Below, piece after piece: positions 42,267 through 52,468 of a stretch of DNA of 64,000 bases (its first letter is position 1; every line of letters starts with the position of its first letter). A program made the translations under genes and the position numbers. Origin of the DNA: Alphaproteobacteria bacterium (GTDB taxonomy: Bacteria > Pseudomonadota > Alphaproteobacteria > Rhodospirillales > Rhodospirillaceae). The DNA is taken from assembly GCA_003246625.1 (NCBI GenBank), contig QJZR01000007.1, positions 1 to 64,000 of the forward strand. Reading direction: 5' to 3'. The notes below the pieces were generated by a model. That model searched no databases, was not told where the DNA came from, and worked only from the letters and a program-made list of their open reading frames with translations.

Positions 42267-44516
42267 TCAGTTGGTTCTGACCTTGCCCAGGAAGCCGTTG
42301 AGGGCGGTTTGCAGGTTGCCGACTTCTCCCGACAGTTCCGTGGCGATGCCCAGCAGTTCCTTGGCGGTTTCGCCCGAGCGTTCCGCCGCGGCGCGGACGG
42401 TGTCGATGGTGGAGGAAACATCGTGGGTTCCCTGTGCCGCCTCGCCGACGTTGCGGGCGATTTCCTGCGTGGCGGCGCCCTGTTCCTCCATCGCCGAGGC
42501 GATGGTCGTGGAGATTTCGTTGATGCGGCCGATCACGGTGCCGATGTTTTGGATGACTTGCGCGGTTTCCTTGGTGACCCGCTGCATGTCGTCGACTTGG
42601 GTGCTGATCTGTTCGGTCGCCTTGGCGGTCTGGTTGGCCAGGTTCTTCACCTCGCCCGCGACCACCGCGAAGCCCTTGCCCGCGTCGCCCGCGCGCGCCG
42701 CCTCGATCGTGGCGTTGAGGGCCAGCAGGTTGGTCTGGTTGGCGATGTCGGTGATCAGGTTGACGACCTCGCCGATTTTCTCGGCGGCGGAGGTCATCCC
42801 CAGGACCTGTTCGTTCGCCTGCGCGGCGGTTTTGACCGCGTCGTCGGCAATCTGCGCCGAGGTCGAAACCTGCTGGCCGATTTCCCGGATGGACGCCGAC
42901 AGTTCCTCTGTGGCCGAGGCCACGGTCTGGACGTTGGCGCTGGCCTGTTCCGCCGCCGCAGCGACGCTGCTGGCTTGTTCGGTCGTTTGCGTCGCCGTGT
43001 CGTTCATGATCTGGGCGGCGTTGGTCATTCGCGTCACGGCTTCCGTCACCTGGAAAACCACCTGGCTGACGCTGGCGTCCAGGTCGTCGGCCAGGGCCAG
43101 CATGGTCTGGCGGCGCGTCGCCTCCGCCGCGGCCTGATCGGCGGCCCGTTGAGCCAGGGAGCTCTTCAGGTCTTCAAGCATCTTACGGAGCGCGTTGGCC
43201 AGGCTTCCGACTTCGTCCTTGAGGTCGACGTCGAGGGTTTGTTCGAAATCTCCGCGGGCGATGCCCTCGGCGAATTCGGCGCTGGCCCGGATCGGCTTGG
43301 CGATGCCGCCCGCAAGGAACCACATGATCGCCATGCCCGCCGCGGCGACCAACAGGCCGACCGCGACCTGCCAGAACACGGCGCTGGTGTTGCGGGATTC
43401 GAGTTCCGCGGACAAGGCGGTCGCCTCGGCCAGAAGAACCGACTGGGGAATTTGGATCAGCACCGACCAGGACTTCCCGGTATCCCCCAGCGGAATCGGC
43501 GAAAACACCCGCATGGTGCCGGTTTTCTCGTCGTTGAGGACCGCGGCCTTGCCGGCCTGGATGATCTTAAGGTCTTCCTGCCAGGAAGGGCTGATGGCGG
43601 ATGCGGACGAGCCGATCATCTCGGGCTTGCCGCTGTGGGCGACCACCAGGCCGAGGTCGCTGAGAATCAGGACCTCGTTCTTGCCGCCGAAAATCGACTG
43701 GCTGACCTTGTGCGTCAGCTTTTCGATGAAGCTGAGGTCGTAATCGGCGCCCGCCACCCCGGCGAACTTGCCGTTGACCATGATCGGCGCGGACATCGTC
43801 GCCAGGAACACGTTCCGGCCCTGGACCACGTAAGGCAACGGCCCCAGGACGCTGGGCTTGCCGGTTTCGCGGGGGCCGATGAACCAGCCCCCCTTCATCA
43901 CGCCGTTGGCGTGCAGGTCGCGGCTTTCGTACTCGACCAGGGGCTGAAGGCCTTCTTTTCCGTCCTGGCGCGTCCAATACGACAGGAACCTGCCGGTTTC
44001 GTCGGTGCCCAGGTCGCGCCGTCCGCGAAAGGCCGCGTCGTTGCCGTCGATCGCGTTGGGCATCCAGGCCGAATAGGTGCCGTTGAAGCTGTCGTTGCTT
44101 TTCAGAACGCGGTGCAGGATGTCGTTGATCTGCCCCCGGCGCTGACCGGCGGCAGCCGACGCGGACTCCTTTTCCTCCGCGATTTTGGCGAAGACGTCGG
44201 CCATGGTCTGCGCGGTGGTCAGCGCCGCTTCCAGATCGGAACGGATCAGACCGCTTTGCGAAGCGCCGATTCCTTGGGCGATTTCCTTGCCCTTCTGCTC
44301 CAGGACGGCGGAGGTTCTGTCGGCGACCAGGGTGGCGTTACGGCTGGCGGTGACGACGCTGAAACCGACCAGTGCGATCGCTGTGCCGAACAGGGAGAGC
44401 CCCGCCAGAGTGGCGATTTTTGTTTGGATCGACGAAAAATTCAATTCGCGGTTCTCCCGATTGTACGCGTGGGGGAGGGTGTTGCCCCTCTCCCCTTGAA
44501 AGGTGGAGATTTCCAT
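42267..44516 (-). CDS. Methyl-accepting chemotaxis protein with Cache sensor
   Basis: The 749-aa product has a membrane helix near 34-55, a large periplasmic dCache-like domain (WMPNAIDGND..., GGWFIGPRETGKPSVLGPLPYVVQG..., GADYDLSFIEKL), a second helix near 375-395, HAMP, and a signalling domain whose hairpin tip contains LITDIANQTNLLALNATIEAARAGDAGKGFAVVAGEVKNLA. It lacks an obvious CheR-docking pentapeptide at the C-terminus. The start is uncertain: ATG at 44516 gives a 25-residue hydrophilic leader, and a TTG at 44444 preceded by GGGAGAA is an alternative. Confidence 0.9.
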   Translation of the reverse strand: MEISTFQGERGNTLPHAYNRENRELNFSSIQTKIATLAGLSLFGTAIALVGFSVVTASRNATLVADRTSAVLEQKGKEIAQGIGASQSGLIRSDLEAALTTAQTMADVFAKIAEEKESASAAAGQRRGQINDILHRVLKSNDSFNGTYSAWMPNAIDGNDAAFRGRRDLGTDETGRFLSYWTRQDGKEGLQPLVEYESRDLHANGVMKGGWFIGPRETGKPSVLGPLPYVVQGRNVFLATMSAPIMVNGKFAGVAGADYDLSFIEKLTHKVSQSIFGGKNEVLILSDLGLVVAHSGKPEMIGSSASAISPSWQEDLKIIQAGKAAVLNDEKTGTMRVFSPIPLGDTGKSWSVLIQIPQSVLLAEATALSAELESRNTSAVFWQVAVGLLVAAAGMAIMWFLAGGIAKPIRASAEFAEGIARGDFEQTLDVDLKDEVGSLANALRKMLEDLKSSLAQRAADQAAAEATRRQTMLALADDLDASVSQVVFQVTEAVTRMTNAAQIMNDTATQTTEQASSVAAAAEQASANVQTVASATEELSASIREIGQQVSTSAQIADDAVKTAAQANEQVLGMTSAAEKIGEVVNLITDIANQTNLLALNATIEAARAGDAGKGFAVVAGEVKNLANQTAKATEQISTQVDDMQRVTKETAQVIQNIGTVIGRINEISTTIASAMEEQGAATQEIARNVGEAAQGTHDVSSTIDTVRAAAERSGETAKELLGIATELSGEVGNLQTALNGFLGKVRTN

Positions 44517-44564
44517 AAAAATATAAAGGTTATGTGTCGCGAATTGGGTTTCGTCGGAAACGGC

Positions 44565-44593
44565 AAAGGGCCGCCCCATGGGGCGGCCCTTCG
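44565..44593. terminator. Terminator after cysK
   Basis: AAAGGGCCGCCCC-ATG-GGGCGGCCCTT lies 22 bp past the cysK stop on the minus strand, with a T-run (from AAAGGG's complement) at its end. Confidence 0.78.
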
Positions 44594-44614
44594 CTTTCGC
44601 CGGGAAGGGGGAAA

Positions 44615-45571
44615 TCAGGCCTCGATGCCCTCGAACAGGGCGGAGGAAAGATAGCGTTCCCCGGCGTCGGGCAGAATGACGACGATGGTCTTGCCGGCGA
44701 AGGCCGGGTCGGCGGCCAGGCGGGCGGCGGCGGCGGCGGCGGCGCCCGAGGAGATTCCGGCCAGGATGCCTTCCTCCCGTCCCAGGCGGCGGGCGAATTC
44801 GACCGCCTCGTCGTTGCCGATCCGCTCCACCCGGTCGATCAGCGAGGTGTCCAGGGTTTCGGGGATGAACCCGGCGCCGATGCCCTGAATCTTGTGCGGG
44901 CCGGGTTGCAGCGTCTGGCCCGCCAGGAACTGGCCGATCACCGGGCTGGATTCGGGTTCCACCGCCACGGTGGCGATGGCCTTGCCCTTGGTCTTCTTGA
45001 TGAAGCGCGAGATGCCGGTGATGGTGCCGCCGGTGCCGACGCCGGAAACCAGGGCGTCGACGGCGCCGTCGGTGTCGTCCCAAATCTCCGGGCCGGTGGT
45101 CGCCTCGTGAATCGCCGGGTTGGCCGGGTTCTTGAACTGCTGCGGCAGGTAATAGCGCTTGGGGTCGGCGGCGGCGATTTCCTCCGCCCGGCGCACCGCG
45201 CCCGCCATTCCCTCGGCGCCGGGGGTGAGGATCAGTTCCGCCCCCAGGAACTTCAGCACGCGGCGGCGTTCCAGGCTCATCGTTTCGGGCATCAGCAGGG
45301 TCAGCTTGTAGCCCTTGGCCGCCGCGACATAGGCCAGCGCGATGCCGGTGTTGCCCGAGGTCGGCTCGACGATTTCCACGCCGGGGCGCAGCAGCCCCTT
45401 CTTTTCCGCGTCCCAGACCAGGGCGGCGCCCAGGCGGCACTTCACCGAGTACGAGGGGTTGCGTCCCTCGACCTTCGCCAGAACCGTCGCGGCGCCGGGG
45501 GCGACGCGGTTAAGGCGGACCAGGGGGGTGTGGCCGATGGACTGGGCGTTGTCGGTGAAAATGCGGCTCAT
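44615..45571 (-). CDS. cysK: Cysteine synthase (O-acetylserine sulfhydrylase A)
   Basis: The 318-aa PLP enzyme makes cysteine from O-acetylserine and sulfide. The PLP lysine is in the motif [10 protein letters not shown] (about 38-47), followed by the substrate loop [12 protein letters not shown] near 68 and the phosphate-binding [10 protein letters not shown] near 175. The N-terminal [12 protein letters not shown] is typical. Upstream lies a likely promoter and then repeat copy 3. Confidence 0.96.
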   Translation of the reverse strand: MSRIFTDNAQSIGHTPLVRLNRVAPGAATVLAKVEGRNPSYSVKCRLGAALVWDAEKKGLLRPGVEIVEPTSGNTGIALAYVAAAKGYKLTLLMPETMSLERRRVLKFLGAELILTPGAEGMAGAVRRAEEIAAADPKRYYLPQQFKNPANPAIHEATTGPEIWDDTDGAVDALVSGVGTGGTITGISRFIKKTKGKAIATVAVEPESSPVIGQFLAGQTLQPGPHKIQGIGAGFIPETLDTSLIDRVERIGNDEAVEFARRLGREEGILAGISSGAAAAAAARLAADPAFAGKTIVVILPDAGERYLSSALFEGIEA

Positions 45572-45609
45572 GATGGGTGTCCCGTCATCGATGTTGTGTC
45601 CTGGAGTGG

Positions 45610-45638
45610 GAAATAACCCCTATTTCACATTTCGTCAA
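45610..45638 (-). promoter_or_regulatory. Candidate sigma-70-like promoter of cysK
   Basis: On the minus strand TTGACG (45638-45633) and TATTTC (45615-45610) are separated by 17 bp, 39 bp before the cysK ATG, in an unusually AT-rich stretch (45610-45680). The -10 box is only a partial match. Confidence 0.4.
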
Positions 45639-45695
45639 TAGAAATAATTTTATATAACATATAAAAAATGTATAAATAGGAAAAGGGCCAAGGGG

Positions 45696-45887
45696 AAGGC
45701 CGGGCCCTGCCCGGACCCGCAAAGGGGCTTAGCCCCTTTGATCCCATGAGGTTTGTTTTTGCGCGTAGCGCGATAAGACGATCACGCGGCGTGATGGATG
45801 ATTGCCGCTGACGCGGCGAAAAAAGGAATGGGGTTCTAGGGGCCTTTCGGCCCCTAGCGGGTCCGGGCGGCGCCCGGTCCGGTTTTA
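45696..45887. repeat. Intergenic structured repeat, copy 3 (metB/cysK)
   Basis: Well-preserved copy, with AGGCCGGGCCCTGCCCGGACCCGC and AAGGGGCTTAGCCCCTTTGATCCCA on the left, GCGCGTAGCGCG and GCCGCTGACGCGGCG in the middle, AAAAAAGGAATGGGGTT, and GGGTCCGGGCGGCGCCCGG-TCCGG-TTTTA on the right. The final TTA is the TAA stop codon of metB. Confidence 0.75.
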
Positions 45888-47051
45888 CCCGATGGCGCGG
45901 AACGCCGCCTTCAGCGCCCGTTTCAGGTCGGCGGCGTCTTCCAGTCCCACCGACACCCGCAGCAAGCCGCCGGTGATTCCCGCCACCGCGCGGGCCTGCG
46001 GGTCCATCGCGGCGTGGGTCATCGTCGCCGGATGGGCGATCAGGGTTTCGAACCCGCCGAGGGATTCGGCCAGGCTGAACGGCGCGCCGGGGCGGGTGAG
46101 GGCCTCGACGAAGGGTTCGGCGGCGGCGGCGTCGGCCAGCTCGAAGGAGAGCATCGCGCCGAACCCCGTCTGCTGCCGCTTCGCCAGGGCGTGGCCGGGG
46201 TGGCCGGGCAGGCCGGGGTAATGGACGCGCGCCACGACGGGCTGGGCGTCCAGGAACTTCGCCAGCACCCCGGCGGTCTTACCCTGCGCGGCGATGCGCA
46301 GGTGCAGGGTGCGCAGGCCGCGCAGCACCAGCCAACTGTCGAACGGCGCGCCGGTGACGCCGGTGGCGTTGGCGTGGGCGGCCAGTTCCTCGTGCAGTTG
46401 CGGGGTCTTCGCCACCACGGCGCCGCCGACCACGTCGGAGTGGCCGTTGACGTACTTGGTCAGCGAGTGGACCACCACGTCCGCCCCCAGGGCGAGCGGC
46501 CGTTGCAAGGCGGGGGAGAGGAAGGTGTTGTCGGCGACGACCAGGGCCCCCGCCGCGTGCGCCCGCGCCGCCACCGCCGCGATGTCGGTGATCCGCAGAA
46601 GCGGGTTGCTGGGGGTCTCGATCAGCACCAGGCGCGGCGGCTCGGCGAAGGCCGCGTCCAGGGCGGCGGGGTCGGTCAGGTCGGCGAAGCGGACGCGCAG
46701 GTGCCCCTTCGCCGCGCGGGTGCACAGCAGGCGGTGGGTGCCGCCATAGCAATCGTGGGGCGCCAGGACCAGGTCCCCCGCCCGGCACAGGCCGAAGGCG
46801 AGGTCCAGGGCGGCCATGCCGGTGGCGGTGATCACCGCGCCCGCGCCGCCCTCCAGCTCGGCCAGGGCGTCGGCCAGGGCGTCGCGCGTCGGGTTGCCGC
46901 TGCGGGTGTAGTCGTAGGTGCGCTTGGCGTCGAACCCGGCGAAGGCGAAGTTGCTGGACATCACGATGGACGGGGTGATCGCGCCGAACGCGGCGTCGGC
47001 GTCGATGCCCGCGCGGGCGGCGGCGGTACGGGGGGAACGGAATTTCGGCAT
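45885..47051 (-). CDS. metB: Cystathionine gamma-synthase / O-succinylhomoserine sulfhydrylase
   Basis: The 388-aa Cys/Met-metabolism PLP enzyme has the PLP lysine in HSLTKYVNGHSDVVGG (about 198-213) and the N-terminal SNFAFAGFDAKRTYDYTRSGNPTRD. It converts an activated homoserine with cysteine or sulfide to cystathionine or homocysteine; metB and metZ are not separable by eye. I start at ATGCCGAAATTCCGT (47051) behind GCAGGAGA; the ORF track runs into the leader. A SAM-II riboswitch in the leader supports a methionine role. It pairs with cysK downstream. Confidence 0.9.
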   Translation of the reverse strand: MPKFRSPRTAAARAGIDADAAFGAITPSIVMSSNFAFAGFDAKRTYDYTRSGNPTRDALADALAELEGGAGAVITATGMAALDLAFGLCRAGDLVLAPHDCYGGTHRLLCTRAAKGHLRVRFADLTDPAALDAAFAEPPRLVLIETPSNPLLRITDIAAVAARAHAAGALVVADNTFLSPALQRPLALGADVVVHSLTKYVNGHSDVVGGAVVAKTPQLHEELAAHANATGVTGAPFDSWLVLRGLRTLHLRIAAQGKTAGVLAKFLDAQPVVARVHYPGLPGHPGHALAKRQQTGFGAMLSFELADAAAAEPFVEALTRPGAPFSLAESLGGFETLIAHPATMTHAAMDPQARAVAGITGGLLRVSVGLEDAADLKRALKAAFRAIG

Positions 47052-47169
47052 CTGCGGTCTCCTGCGGTTGGGCGAGGGGCCCCGAAGACCGGATATGGGG
47101 AGGAACGGAAACGATTCGAGCCTCCAAACGCATGCGGCCTTTCGGGACCACATCGCCGGGAAGCTCTGT

Positions 47170-47224
47170 GGCGCTTTAGCGTTTGGTCTCGCGGTCGCAA
47201 GCTGCACCCATCAAATCCCGCGGG
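47170..47224 (-). ncRNA. SAM-II riboswitch in the metB leader
   Basis: Read on the minus strand: CGCGG-GATTTG...GCTTGC-GA-CCGCG, then CCAAACGCTAAAG. P1 pairs CGCGG with CCGCG; GATTTG, GCTTGC and GCTAAA are the conserved SAM-II blocks, and TTTG can pair with CAAA to form the P2 pseudoknot. SAM-II riboswitches precede methionine genes in alphaproteobacteria and shut expression down when S-adenosylmethionine is plentiful. It lies about 120 bp before the metB start, somewhat further than usual. Confidence 0.82.
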
Positions 47225-47455
47225 CCCGTCGCGGTGGGCCATGCCGTGAATTGACGATTCGCAAATTCACGCCCGCACGTCAAGAGGGAAAAACCGGCCG
47301 GGGCACGATTCCGGAAAATGCCGACGGGAAGCCGGGAAGGCGGGCTTCTCAAGCCGGGGGGAAACCCCAAATTGAAGAAGGTGCGGCGCGGTTTCCTCGG
47401 GCGCCGTCCGGCGCGCGGACAGGGCGGCCGGGGTTCGAAGACAAGGAGCCTGCGG

Positions 47456-50356
47456 ATGAAGAGCTTTCGGACGGCGATCAAGTATGTCCTGCCCTTTCTC
47501 GCCGCCGTGGCGTTGTCCGTGTTCGGCACGTTCGGCGTGCTGAAGCCCGCGATCAAGGACTATATGCTCCGCCAGAAGAAGGAAGAGCTGAGCACCCTGG
47601 TCGGTTCCTTCATGTCGACGATCGAAAGCCTTCACCAGCTTGAATTGAAGGGGGAATTGTCGCGCGCCGACGCGCAGGAACGGGCGGTTCGGATCATCAT
47701 GTCGGTCCGCTATGGCGACAAGGGCAAGGATTACGCCTGGGTCAGCGATTACCAAGCGCGCCTGATCGCGCACCCCTATCGCAACGAACTGCTCGGCCAA
47801 TCCCTCTGGGACTACAAGGATCCCGATGGCGTCCTGGTTTTCAGGCGATTTTCCCTCGATTCGGAAAAAACCGGCGAGGCCTTCCTGGTCTACAGGTGGC
47901 AACTGCACGACGACAAGGACCGCATCGTTCCCAAGCTGTCCCTGGTCAAACGGTACCAGCCGTGGGGATGGATCGTCGGCACCGGCGTCTACATCGAGGA
48001 CATCGAGCGGGACAGCCGCGAAATCAGCCGCAAGTTCCTGATCGCGGGTTGGTCGATGCTTTCCTTCGTTCTGGCCCTGTTCGGCGTGTCGTCGTGGCAG
48101 GCGATCGTCAACGCGCGGCGGGTCCGGGCCAGCGAGGAACTGTTGCAGGGGGTGTTCGACCAGGCGGTGCAGTGGATCGCGGTCCTCGACACCCAGGGCC
48201 GGTTGCAGCGGATCAACCAGACGGCCATGGATTGGTGCGGCGTGCGGCCCGCCGACGTGGCCGGGCGCTGGTTCTGGGAAACCCCCTGGTGGGTGGGGGC
48301 GAGGAACGAAGGCGCCCGCCTGCGCCAGGCCGTCGAGGCCGCGGCGCGGGGCGAAGCTTCCTGCTTCGAAAGCATGCACGTCAACCCGGCGTCCCTGAAG
48401 ATCATCGAATATCACGTCACGCCGCTGCGGAATCCCCAGGGCGAGGTGGTCAACGTTCTGGTCCTGGGAAACGAGGTCACCGAGCTTAAGAACGCGGAAA
48501 GAAAGCTGCTGTCGATCAACAAGAACCTTGGGGAACTTGTGGAACACCGGACGATGGAGTTGCAGCAGGCGAAGGAGGTCGCGGAACGGGCCAGTTTGGC
48601 GAAGGGGCAGTTCCTCGCCAACATGAGCCACGAAATCCGCACGCCGATGAACGCGATTATCGGCTACCTCAACCTGATTCTCGATTCGTCGGATCTGAGC
48701 CAGGGGGTTCGCGGCCATGTGGAGATCGTCTCCCGCTCCGCCCGTTCCCTGTTGCAGATTTTGAACGATATCCTCGACATCAGCAAAATCGAGGCCGGGA
48801 AGATGGTCCTCGACGCCGAAAGCTTCGTGCCGCGCCAGGTGGTCGACGACGTCTCGGCGACCTTCGCCTTCGACGCCAGGAAAAAAGGCCTGAAGTTCAC
48901 CGTGGAATACGACGACGGGCTGCCCCCGTGCGTGATGGGGGACCGTGTCCGGTTGCGGCAGGTTCTGGTCAACCTGGTCGGCAACGCGGTGAAGTTCACC
49001 GAGAAGGGCAGCGTCGCCATCTCCGTCGAACGGGACGAAGGCGACCGCATCCGTTTCTCGGTGAAGGACACCGGCATCGGCATTCCCGCCGACAAGATTC
49101 AGACCATCCTCGAACCCTTCACCCAGGCCGACGTCACGACGACGCGCCGGTTCGGCGGCACCGGATTGGGAACGACGATCGCCTCCCAGCTGGTGCAGCT
49201 GATGGGGGGCGAGCTCGGTATCGAGAGCGAGCCGGGCCAGGGAAGCGTCTTCTGGTTTGCGCTTCCCCTTCCGGCCGCCCCCTGCGTGTCGGCGCTTGCC
49301 GGGGACGGCGTGGAGGCGTCGGCCTTCACGGACCGGCGGGCGTTCAACGTTCTGCTGGCCGAGGACATCGACGAAAACGCCGAACTCGCCCGCCTTCGCC
49401 TCGAATCCGAGGGGCACGCCGTGACGCGGGTCGGCAACGGCCGGGAGGCCGTCGAGGCGGTGAAGGGCGGCGGCTTCGACCTGGTCCTGATGGACGTGCA
49501 GATGCCGGAAATGGACGGCGTGGCGGCCGCCAAGGCGATCCGCCGCCTCGATTCCGCCCAGCGGGAGATTCCCATCCTGGCGTTGACCGCCAGCATCATG
49601 CCCGAGGACAAGGCGCGCTGCCGGGACGCGGGGATGAACGCGGTGGTCGCCAAGCCCATCGACTTCGCCGAGCTCTTCTCGGCGATGCGGCGGGCGGTGC
49701 CGTTGACCCGGGGACGGGACCGGCAGGCCGCCGCGCCGCCGCCGTGTTCGCCCCTTGCGGATTTCCCCGCCGTTCGCGGGGTCGACGTCGCCGCCGGTCT
49801 GGCCATGTGGGGGGACGACGTCGCCTATCGGCGCGCCCTGTGTTCGTTCGCGGACAAGAACGCCGACGTGGTCGACGCGATCCGGGATAAACTCGCCCAT
49901 GGCGACGAGGCGCAGGCCCGCCGCGCCGTGCATGCGCTGAAGGGCGTCCTCGGCAACTTGGCGTTCACCTCGGCCTATGACCTGGCCGTCCGGCTGAACG
50001 CGCAGGTCAAGGAAGCCCCCGCGTCATCGGCGGATCTGTTGGACTCCCTGGAGGAGGCGTTGCACCCCGCGTTCTCGGATATCGCCGGACTGAAGACCTG
50101 GGACGACGCGGCCTTCGGCATGGACGAAGACGCATCCGGGCGGCGGCTGCCGGTTCTGCGCCAGCTTCGCGCCGCCCTGGAGACGGACGACCCGGGCGAT
50201 GCCGAGCAATACCTCGCCGAGCTGGAAACGATGCTGCCGCCGGGAACCCTGCGCGGCGTGGTGCACGCCCTGGAGGGGTTCGATTTCGCCGCCGCCAAGG
50301 CCGAGACGGAAGCGGTGATCCGGCGTTTCGCCGGACATGACGGGGAAGCAACCTGA
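47456..50356 (+). CDS. Hybrid sensor histidine kinase with Cache, PAS, REC and Hpt domains
   Basis: The 966-aa product has a membrane helix (about 10-30), a periplasmic single-Cache domain ([50 protein letters not shown]), a second helix near 195-215, a PAS domain (about 230-345), HisKA ([20 protein letters not shown], His near 390), HATPase ([33 protein letters not shown]), a REC domain ([14 protein letters not shown], near 685) and a C-terminal Hpt ([12 protein letters not shown] near 825). It starts at 47456 behind AAGGAGCC. Its stop overlaps the HD-GYP gene start (TGATG), so its phosphate probably passes to that regulator. Confidence 0.92.
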   Translation: MKSFRTAIKYVLPFLAAVALSVFGTFGVLKPAIKDYMLRQKKEELSTLVGSFMSTIESLHQLELKGELSRADAQERAVRIIMSVRYGDKGKDYAWVSDYQARLIAHPYRNELLGQSLWDYKDPDGVLVFRRFSLDSEKTGEAFLVYRWQLHDDKDRIVPKLSLVKRYQPWGWIVGTGVYIEDIERDSREISRKFLIAGWSMLSFVLALFGVSSWQAIVNARRVRASEELLQGVFDQAVQWIAVLDTQGRLQRINQTAMDWCGVRPADVAGRWFWETPWWVGARNEGARLRQAVEAAARGEASCFESMHVNPASLKIIEYHVTPLRNPQGEVVNVLVLGNEVTELKNAERKLLSINKNLGELVEHRTMELQQAKEVAERASLAKGQFLANMSHEIRTPMNAIIGYLNLILDSSDLSQGVRGHVEIVSRSARSLLQILNDILDISKIEAGKMVLDAESFVPRQVVDDVSATFAFDARKKGLKFTVEYDDGLPPCVMGDRVRLRQVLVNLVGNAVKFTEKGSVAISVERDEGDRIRFSVKDTGIGIPADKIQTILEPFTQADVTTTRRFGGTGLGTTIASQLVQLMGGELGIESEPGQGSVFWFALPLPAAPCVSALAGDGVEASAFTDRRAFNVLLAEDIDENAELARLRLESEGHAVTRVGNGREAVEAVKGGGFDLVLMDVQMPEMDGVAAAKAIRRLDSAQREIPILALTASIMPEDKARCRDAGMNAVVAKPIDFAELFSAMRRAVPLTRGRDRQAAAPPPCSPLADFPAVRGVDVAAGLAMWGDDVAYRRALCSFADKNADVVDAIRDKLAHGDEAQARRAVHALKGVLGNLAFTSAYDLAVRLNAQVKEAPASSADLLDSLEEALHPAFSDIAGLKTWDDAAFGMDEDASGRRLPVLRQLRAALETDDPGDAEQYLAELETMLPPGTLRGVVHALEGFDFAAAKAETEAVIRRFAGHDGEAT

Positions 50357-51345
50357 TGCAGAAGATTCTCGTGGTCGACGACGTCGCCGAAAACCTCCAG
50401 CTGATGCGCAACATCCTGGCCGGGGACTACAAGCTGGTCTTCGCCACCGATGGCGAAAAGGCGGTGGCGGCGGCGGAAAAGCACCGGCCGGACCTGATCC
50501 TGATGGACGTCATGATGCCCAACATGGACGGTTACGAGGCTTGCCGCCAGATCAAGACGCGGCCCGACCTGTCCGGCATTCCGGTCATCTTCGTCACCGC
50601 GATGGGCGAGCTTTCCGACGAGATGCTGGGCTTCGACATCGGCGGCGTCGACTACATCATGAAGCCGGTCAAGCCGCCGCTGGTGCGGCGGAGGGTCCAG
50701 ACGCACCTGTCCCTGGTGCGGGTCGAGGAACTGGAAAAGACCCGCCTTCAGATCATCGAGCGCTTGGGCCGGGCCGCGGAATTCAAGGACAACGAGACGG
50801 GGCTGCACGTCATCCGCATGTCGCACTATGCCCGCATCATCGCCGAGGACTGCGACGTTTCCCCGGCATGGACGCGGCAATTGTTCATGGCCGCGCCGAT
50901 GCACGACGTCGGCAAGATCGGCATTCCCGACGGCATCCTCACCAAGCCGGGGCCGCTGGACCCGGAAGAATGGGCCCTGATGCGGAAGCATCCGGAAATC
51001 GGCGCGGAAATCATCGGCAAGTTCGATACCGGACTGCTGCAAATGGCGGGCGAGATCGCCCTGGCGCACCACGAGAAATGGGACGGTTCCGGCTATCCGA
51101 AGGGCCTTGCCGGAGAGGACATTCCGTTGTCGGCGCGTATCGTCGCCGTGGCGGACGTGTTCGACGCGCTGACGACGAAACGCCCGTACAAGGAGGCCTG
51201 GTCCGTCGAGGCGGCGATCGCCCATATCCGGGAGGTCGCGGGAACCCACCTCGACCCCCGCGTGGTCGCGGCGTTCCTGAAGCGGACCGACGACGTGCTG
51301 ACCGTCATGGCGACCTGGGGCGAGGATCGCGCCGCCCCGGCGTGA
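50356..51345 (+). CDS. Response regulator with HD-GYP c-di-GMP phosphodiesterase domain
   Basis: The 329-aa product has an N-terminal REC domain (ILVVDDVAENL at 4-14; phospho-Asp in LILMDVMMPNMDG near 52) and an HD-GYP domain with MHDVGKIGIPDGIL (about 181-194) and HHEKWDGSGYP (about 235-245). It should degrade cyclic di-GMP when phosphorylated. It overlaps the hybrid kinase gene by one base. It counterbalances the two diguanylate cyclases in the window. Confidence 0.95.
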   Translation: MQKILVVDDVAENLQLMRNILAGDYKLVFATDGEKAVAAAEKHRPDLILMDVMMPNMDGYEACRQIKTRPDLSGIPVIFVTAMGELSDEMLGFDIGGVDYIMKPVKPPLVRRRVQTHLSLVRVEELEKTRLQIIERLGRAAEFKDNETGLHVIRMSHYARIIAEDCDVSPAWTRQLFMAAPMHDVGKIGIPDGILTKPGPLDPEEWALMRKHPEIGAEIIGKFDTGLLQMAGEIALAHHEKWDGSGYPKGLAGEDIPLSARIVAVADVFDALTTKRPYKEAWSVEAAIAHIREVAGTHLDPRVVAAFLKRTDDVLTVMATWGEDRAAPA

Positions 51346-51361
51346 TAAAACCCCGCCGGAG

Positions 51362-51958
51362 CTATTCCACGCTGCGGCGGGCACGCAGGGCGGCGGCGAT
51401 GGTGCCGTCGTCCAGGAATTCCAGTTCGCCGCCCACCGGCAGGCCGTGGGCGGGCACGGTGACGCGTATTTCCAGGCCGGACAGGCGGTCGGCGGCGTAA
51501 TGGGCGGTGGTCTGGCCGTCGACGGTGGCGGGCAGGGCCAGGATCACCTCGCGCACCTGGCCGTTTCCGGCGCGGGCGACCAGGGTGGAAAAGGCCAACT
51601 CCTCCGGCCCGGTGCCGTCGAGGGGCGACAGCAAGCCGCCAAGGACATGATAGCGTCCGCGAAAGGCGGCGGTGCGTTCCAGCGCCCAGATGTCGGCGAC
51701 GTCGGGCACCACGCACAGCACCGCGTCGTCGCGGCGCGGGTCGGCGCAGATGGCGCAGGGGTCGGTGGTGTCGAAGTTGCCGCAGACCGAACAGGGGCGC
51801 ACCCCTTCCAGAACCTCGGCCAGGCTGCGGGTCAGGGGGTCGCCCAGGCTCTCCCGCTTTTTCAACAGATGCAGCACGGCGCGGCGGGCGGAGCGCGGGC
51901 CCAGGCCCGGCAGCTTCGCCAGCAATCCGATCAACCGTTCGATTTCCACGCTGCTCAT
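51362..51958 (-). CDS. recR: Recombination protein RecR
   Basis: The 198-aa product has the helix-hairpin-helix ([17 protein letters not shown], about 15-31), the zinc finger [16 protein letters not shown] (about 56-71) and a Toprim domain. It loads RecA with RecO/RecF. I start at [11 protein letters not shown] (51958); the ORF-track extension lies in repeat copy 4. It follows ybaB on the minus strand. Confidence 0.96.
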   Translation of the reverse strand: MSSVEIERLIGLLAKLPGLGPRSARRAVLHLLKKRESLGDPLTRSLAEVLEGVRPCSVCGNFDTTDPCAICADPRRDDAVLCVVPDVADIWALERTAAFRGRYHVLGGLLSPLDGTGPEELAFSTLVARAGNGQVREVILALPATVDGQTTAHYAADRLSGLEIRVTVPAHGLPVGGELEFLDDGTIAAALRARRSVE

Positions 51959-51969
51959 GGCGTCCGATC

Positions 51970-52144
51970 CGACAAGGGGGCTTCGCTCCCTCAACCCCCA
52001 CCTTGGGCCCTTTGATCCCGTTCGTTCTTGCGCGAAGCGCCGTCGAACCGTCGCTTCCGCGTGAAGGATGATTGCCGCGGCGCGGCGGAAATCCAAGGCA
52101 TGGGTGGTGCGGAGGGTCCGCGACCCTCCGCGAGGGTCTTCCCC
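51970..52144. repeat. Intergenic structured repeat, copy 4 (recR/ybaB), degenerate
   Basis: It keeps the order of the family: GGGGGCTTCGCTCCCTC..., TTGATCCCGTTC, GCGCGAAGCGC, GATGATTGCCGCGGCGCGGCGG, then GGAGGGTCCGCGACCCTCC on the right. Several positions are mutated and the right end is less T-rich. It ends at the ybaB stop codon. Confidence 0.6.
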
Positions 52145-52468
52145 TTAGAACGGCAGGCTCATGCCCGGCGGCAGCTTGAGGCCGCCGGTCAGGGCCTTCA
52201 TCTGTTCGGCGGTTTCCTGCTCGGCCTTGGCCTTGGCGTCGTTGTGCGCGGCGACGATCAGGTCTTCCAGGATTTCGGCGTCGTCGGGGACGATCAGCGA
52301 GGGGTCGATCTTCACCCCGCGCAGGTCGCCCTTGCCGGTCAGGGTCACCGTGACCATGCCGCCCGCGGCGTTGCCGGTGAATTCGGTTTCCGCCAGTTTC
52401 TGCTGCATCTCGGTCATGCGGGCCTGCATCTGCTGGGCCTGCTTCATCAGGTTGCCGAGGTTCTTCAT
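52145..52468 (-). CDS. YbaB/EbfC nucleoid-associated protein
   Basis: The 107-aa product has the typical [26 protein letters not shown] start, a beta core ([22 protein letters not shown]) and a C-terminal helix ([21 protein letters not shown]). It binds DNA as a dimer. It starts within the dnaX 3' end (ATGA overlap), the conserved dnaX-ybaB-recR arrangement. Confidence 0.94.
   Translation of the reverse strand: MKNLGNLMKQAQQMQARMTEMQQKLAETEFTGNAAGGMVTVTLTGKGDLRGVKIDPSLIVPDDAEILEDLIVAAHNDAKAKAEQETAEQMKALTGGLKLPPGMSLPF

Noticed and set aside
47176-47556. 126-aa minus-strand ORF over the riboswitch
   Set aside because: It overlaps the SAM-II structure and the hybrid kinase start and has no recognisable domain.
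47267-49933. 888-aa minus-strand ORF
   Set aside because: Shadow of the hybrid histidine kinase.
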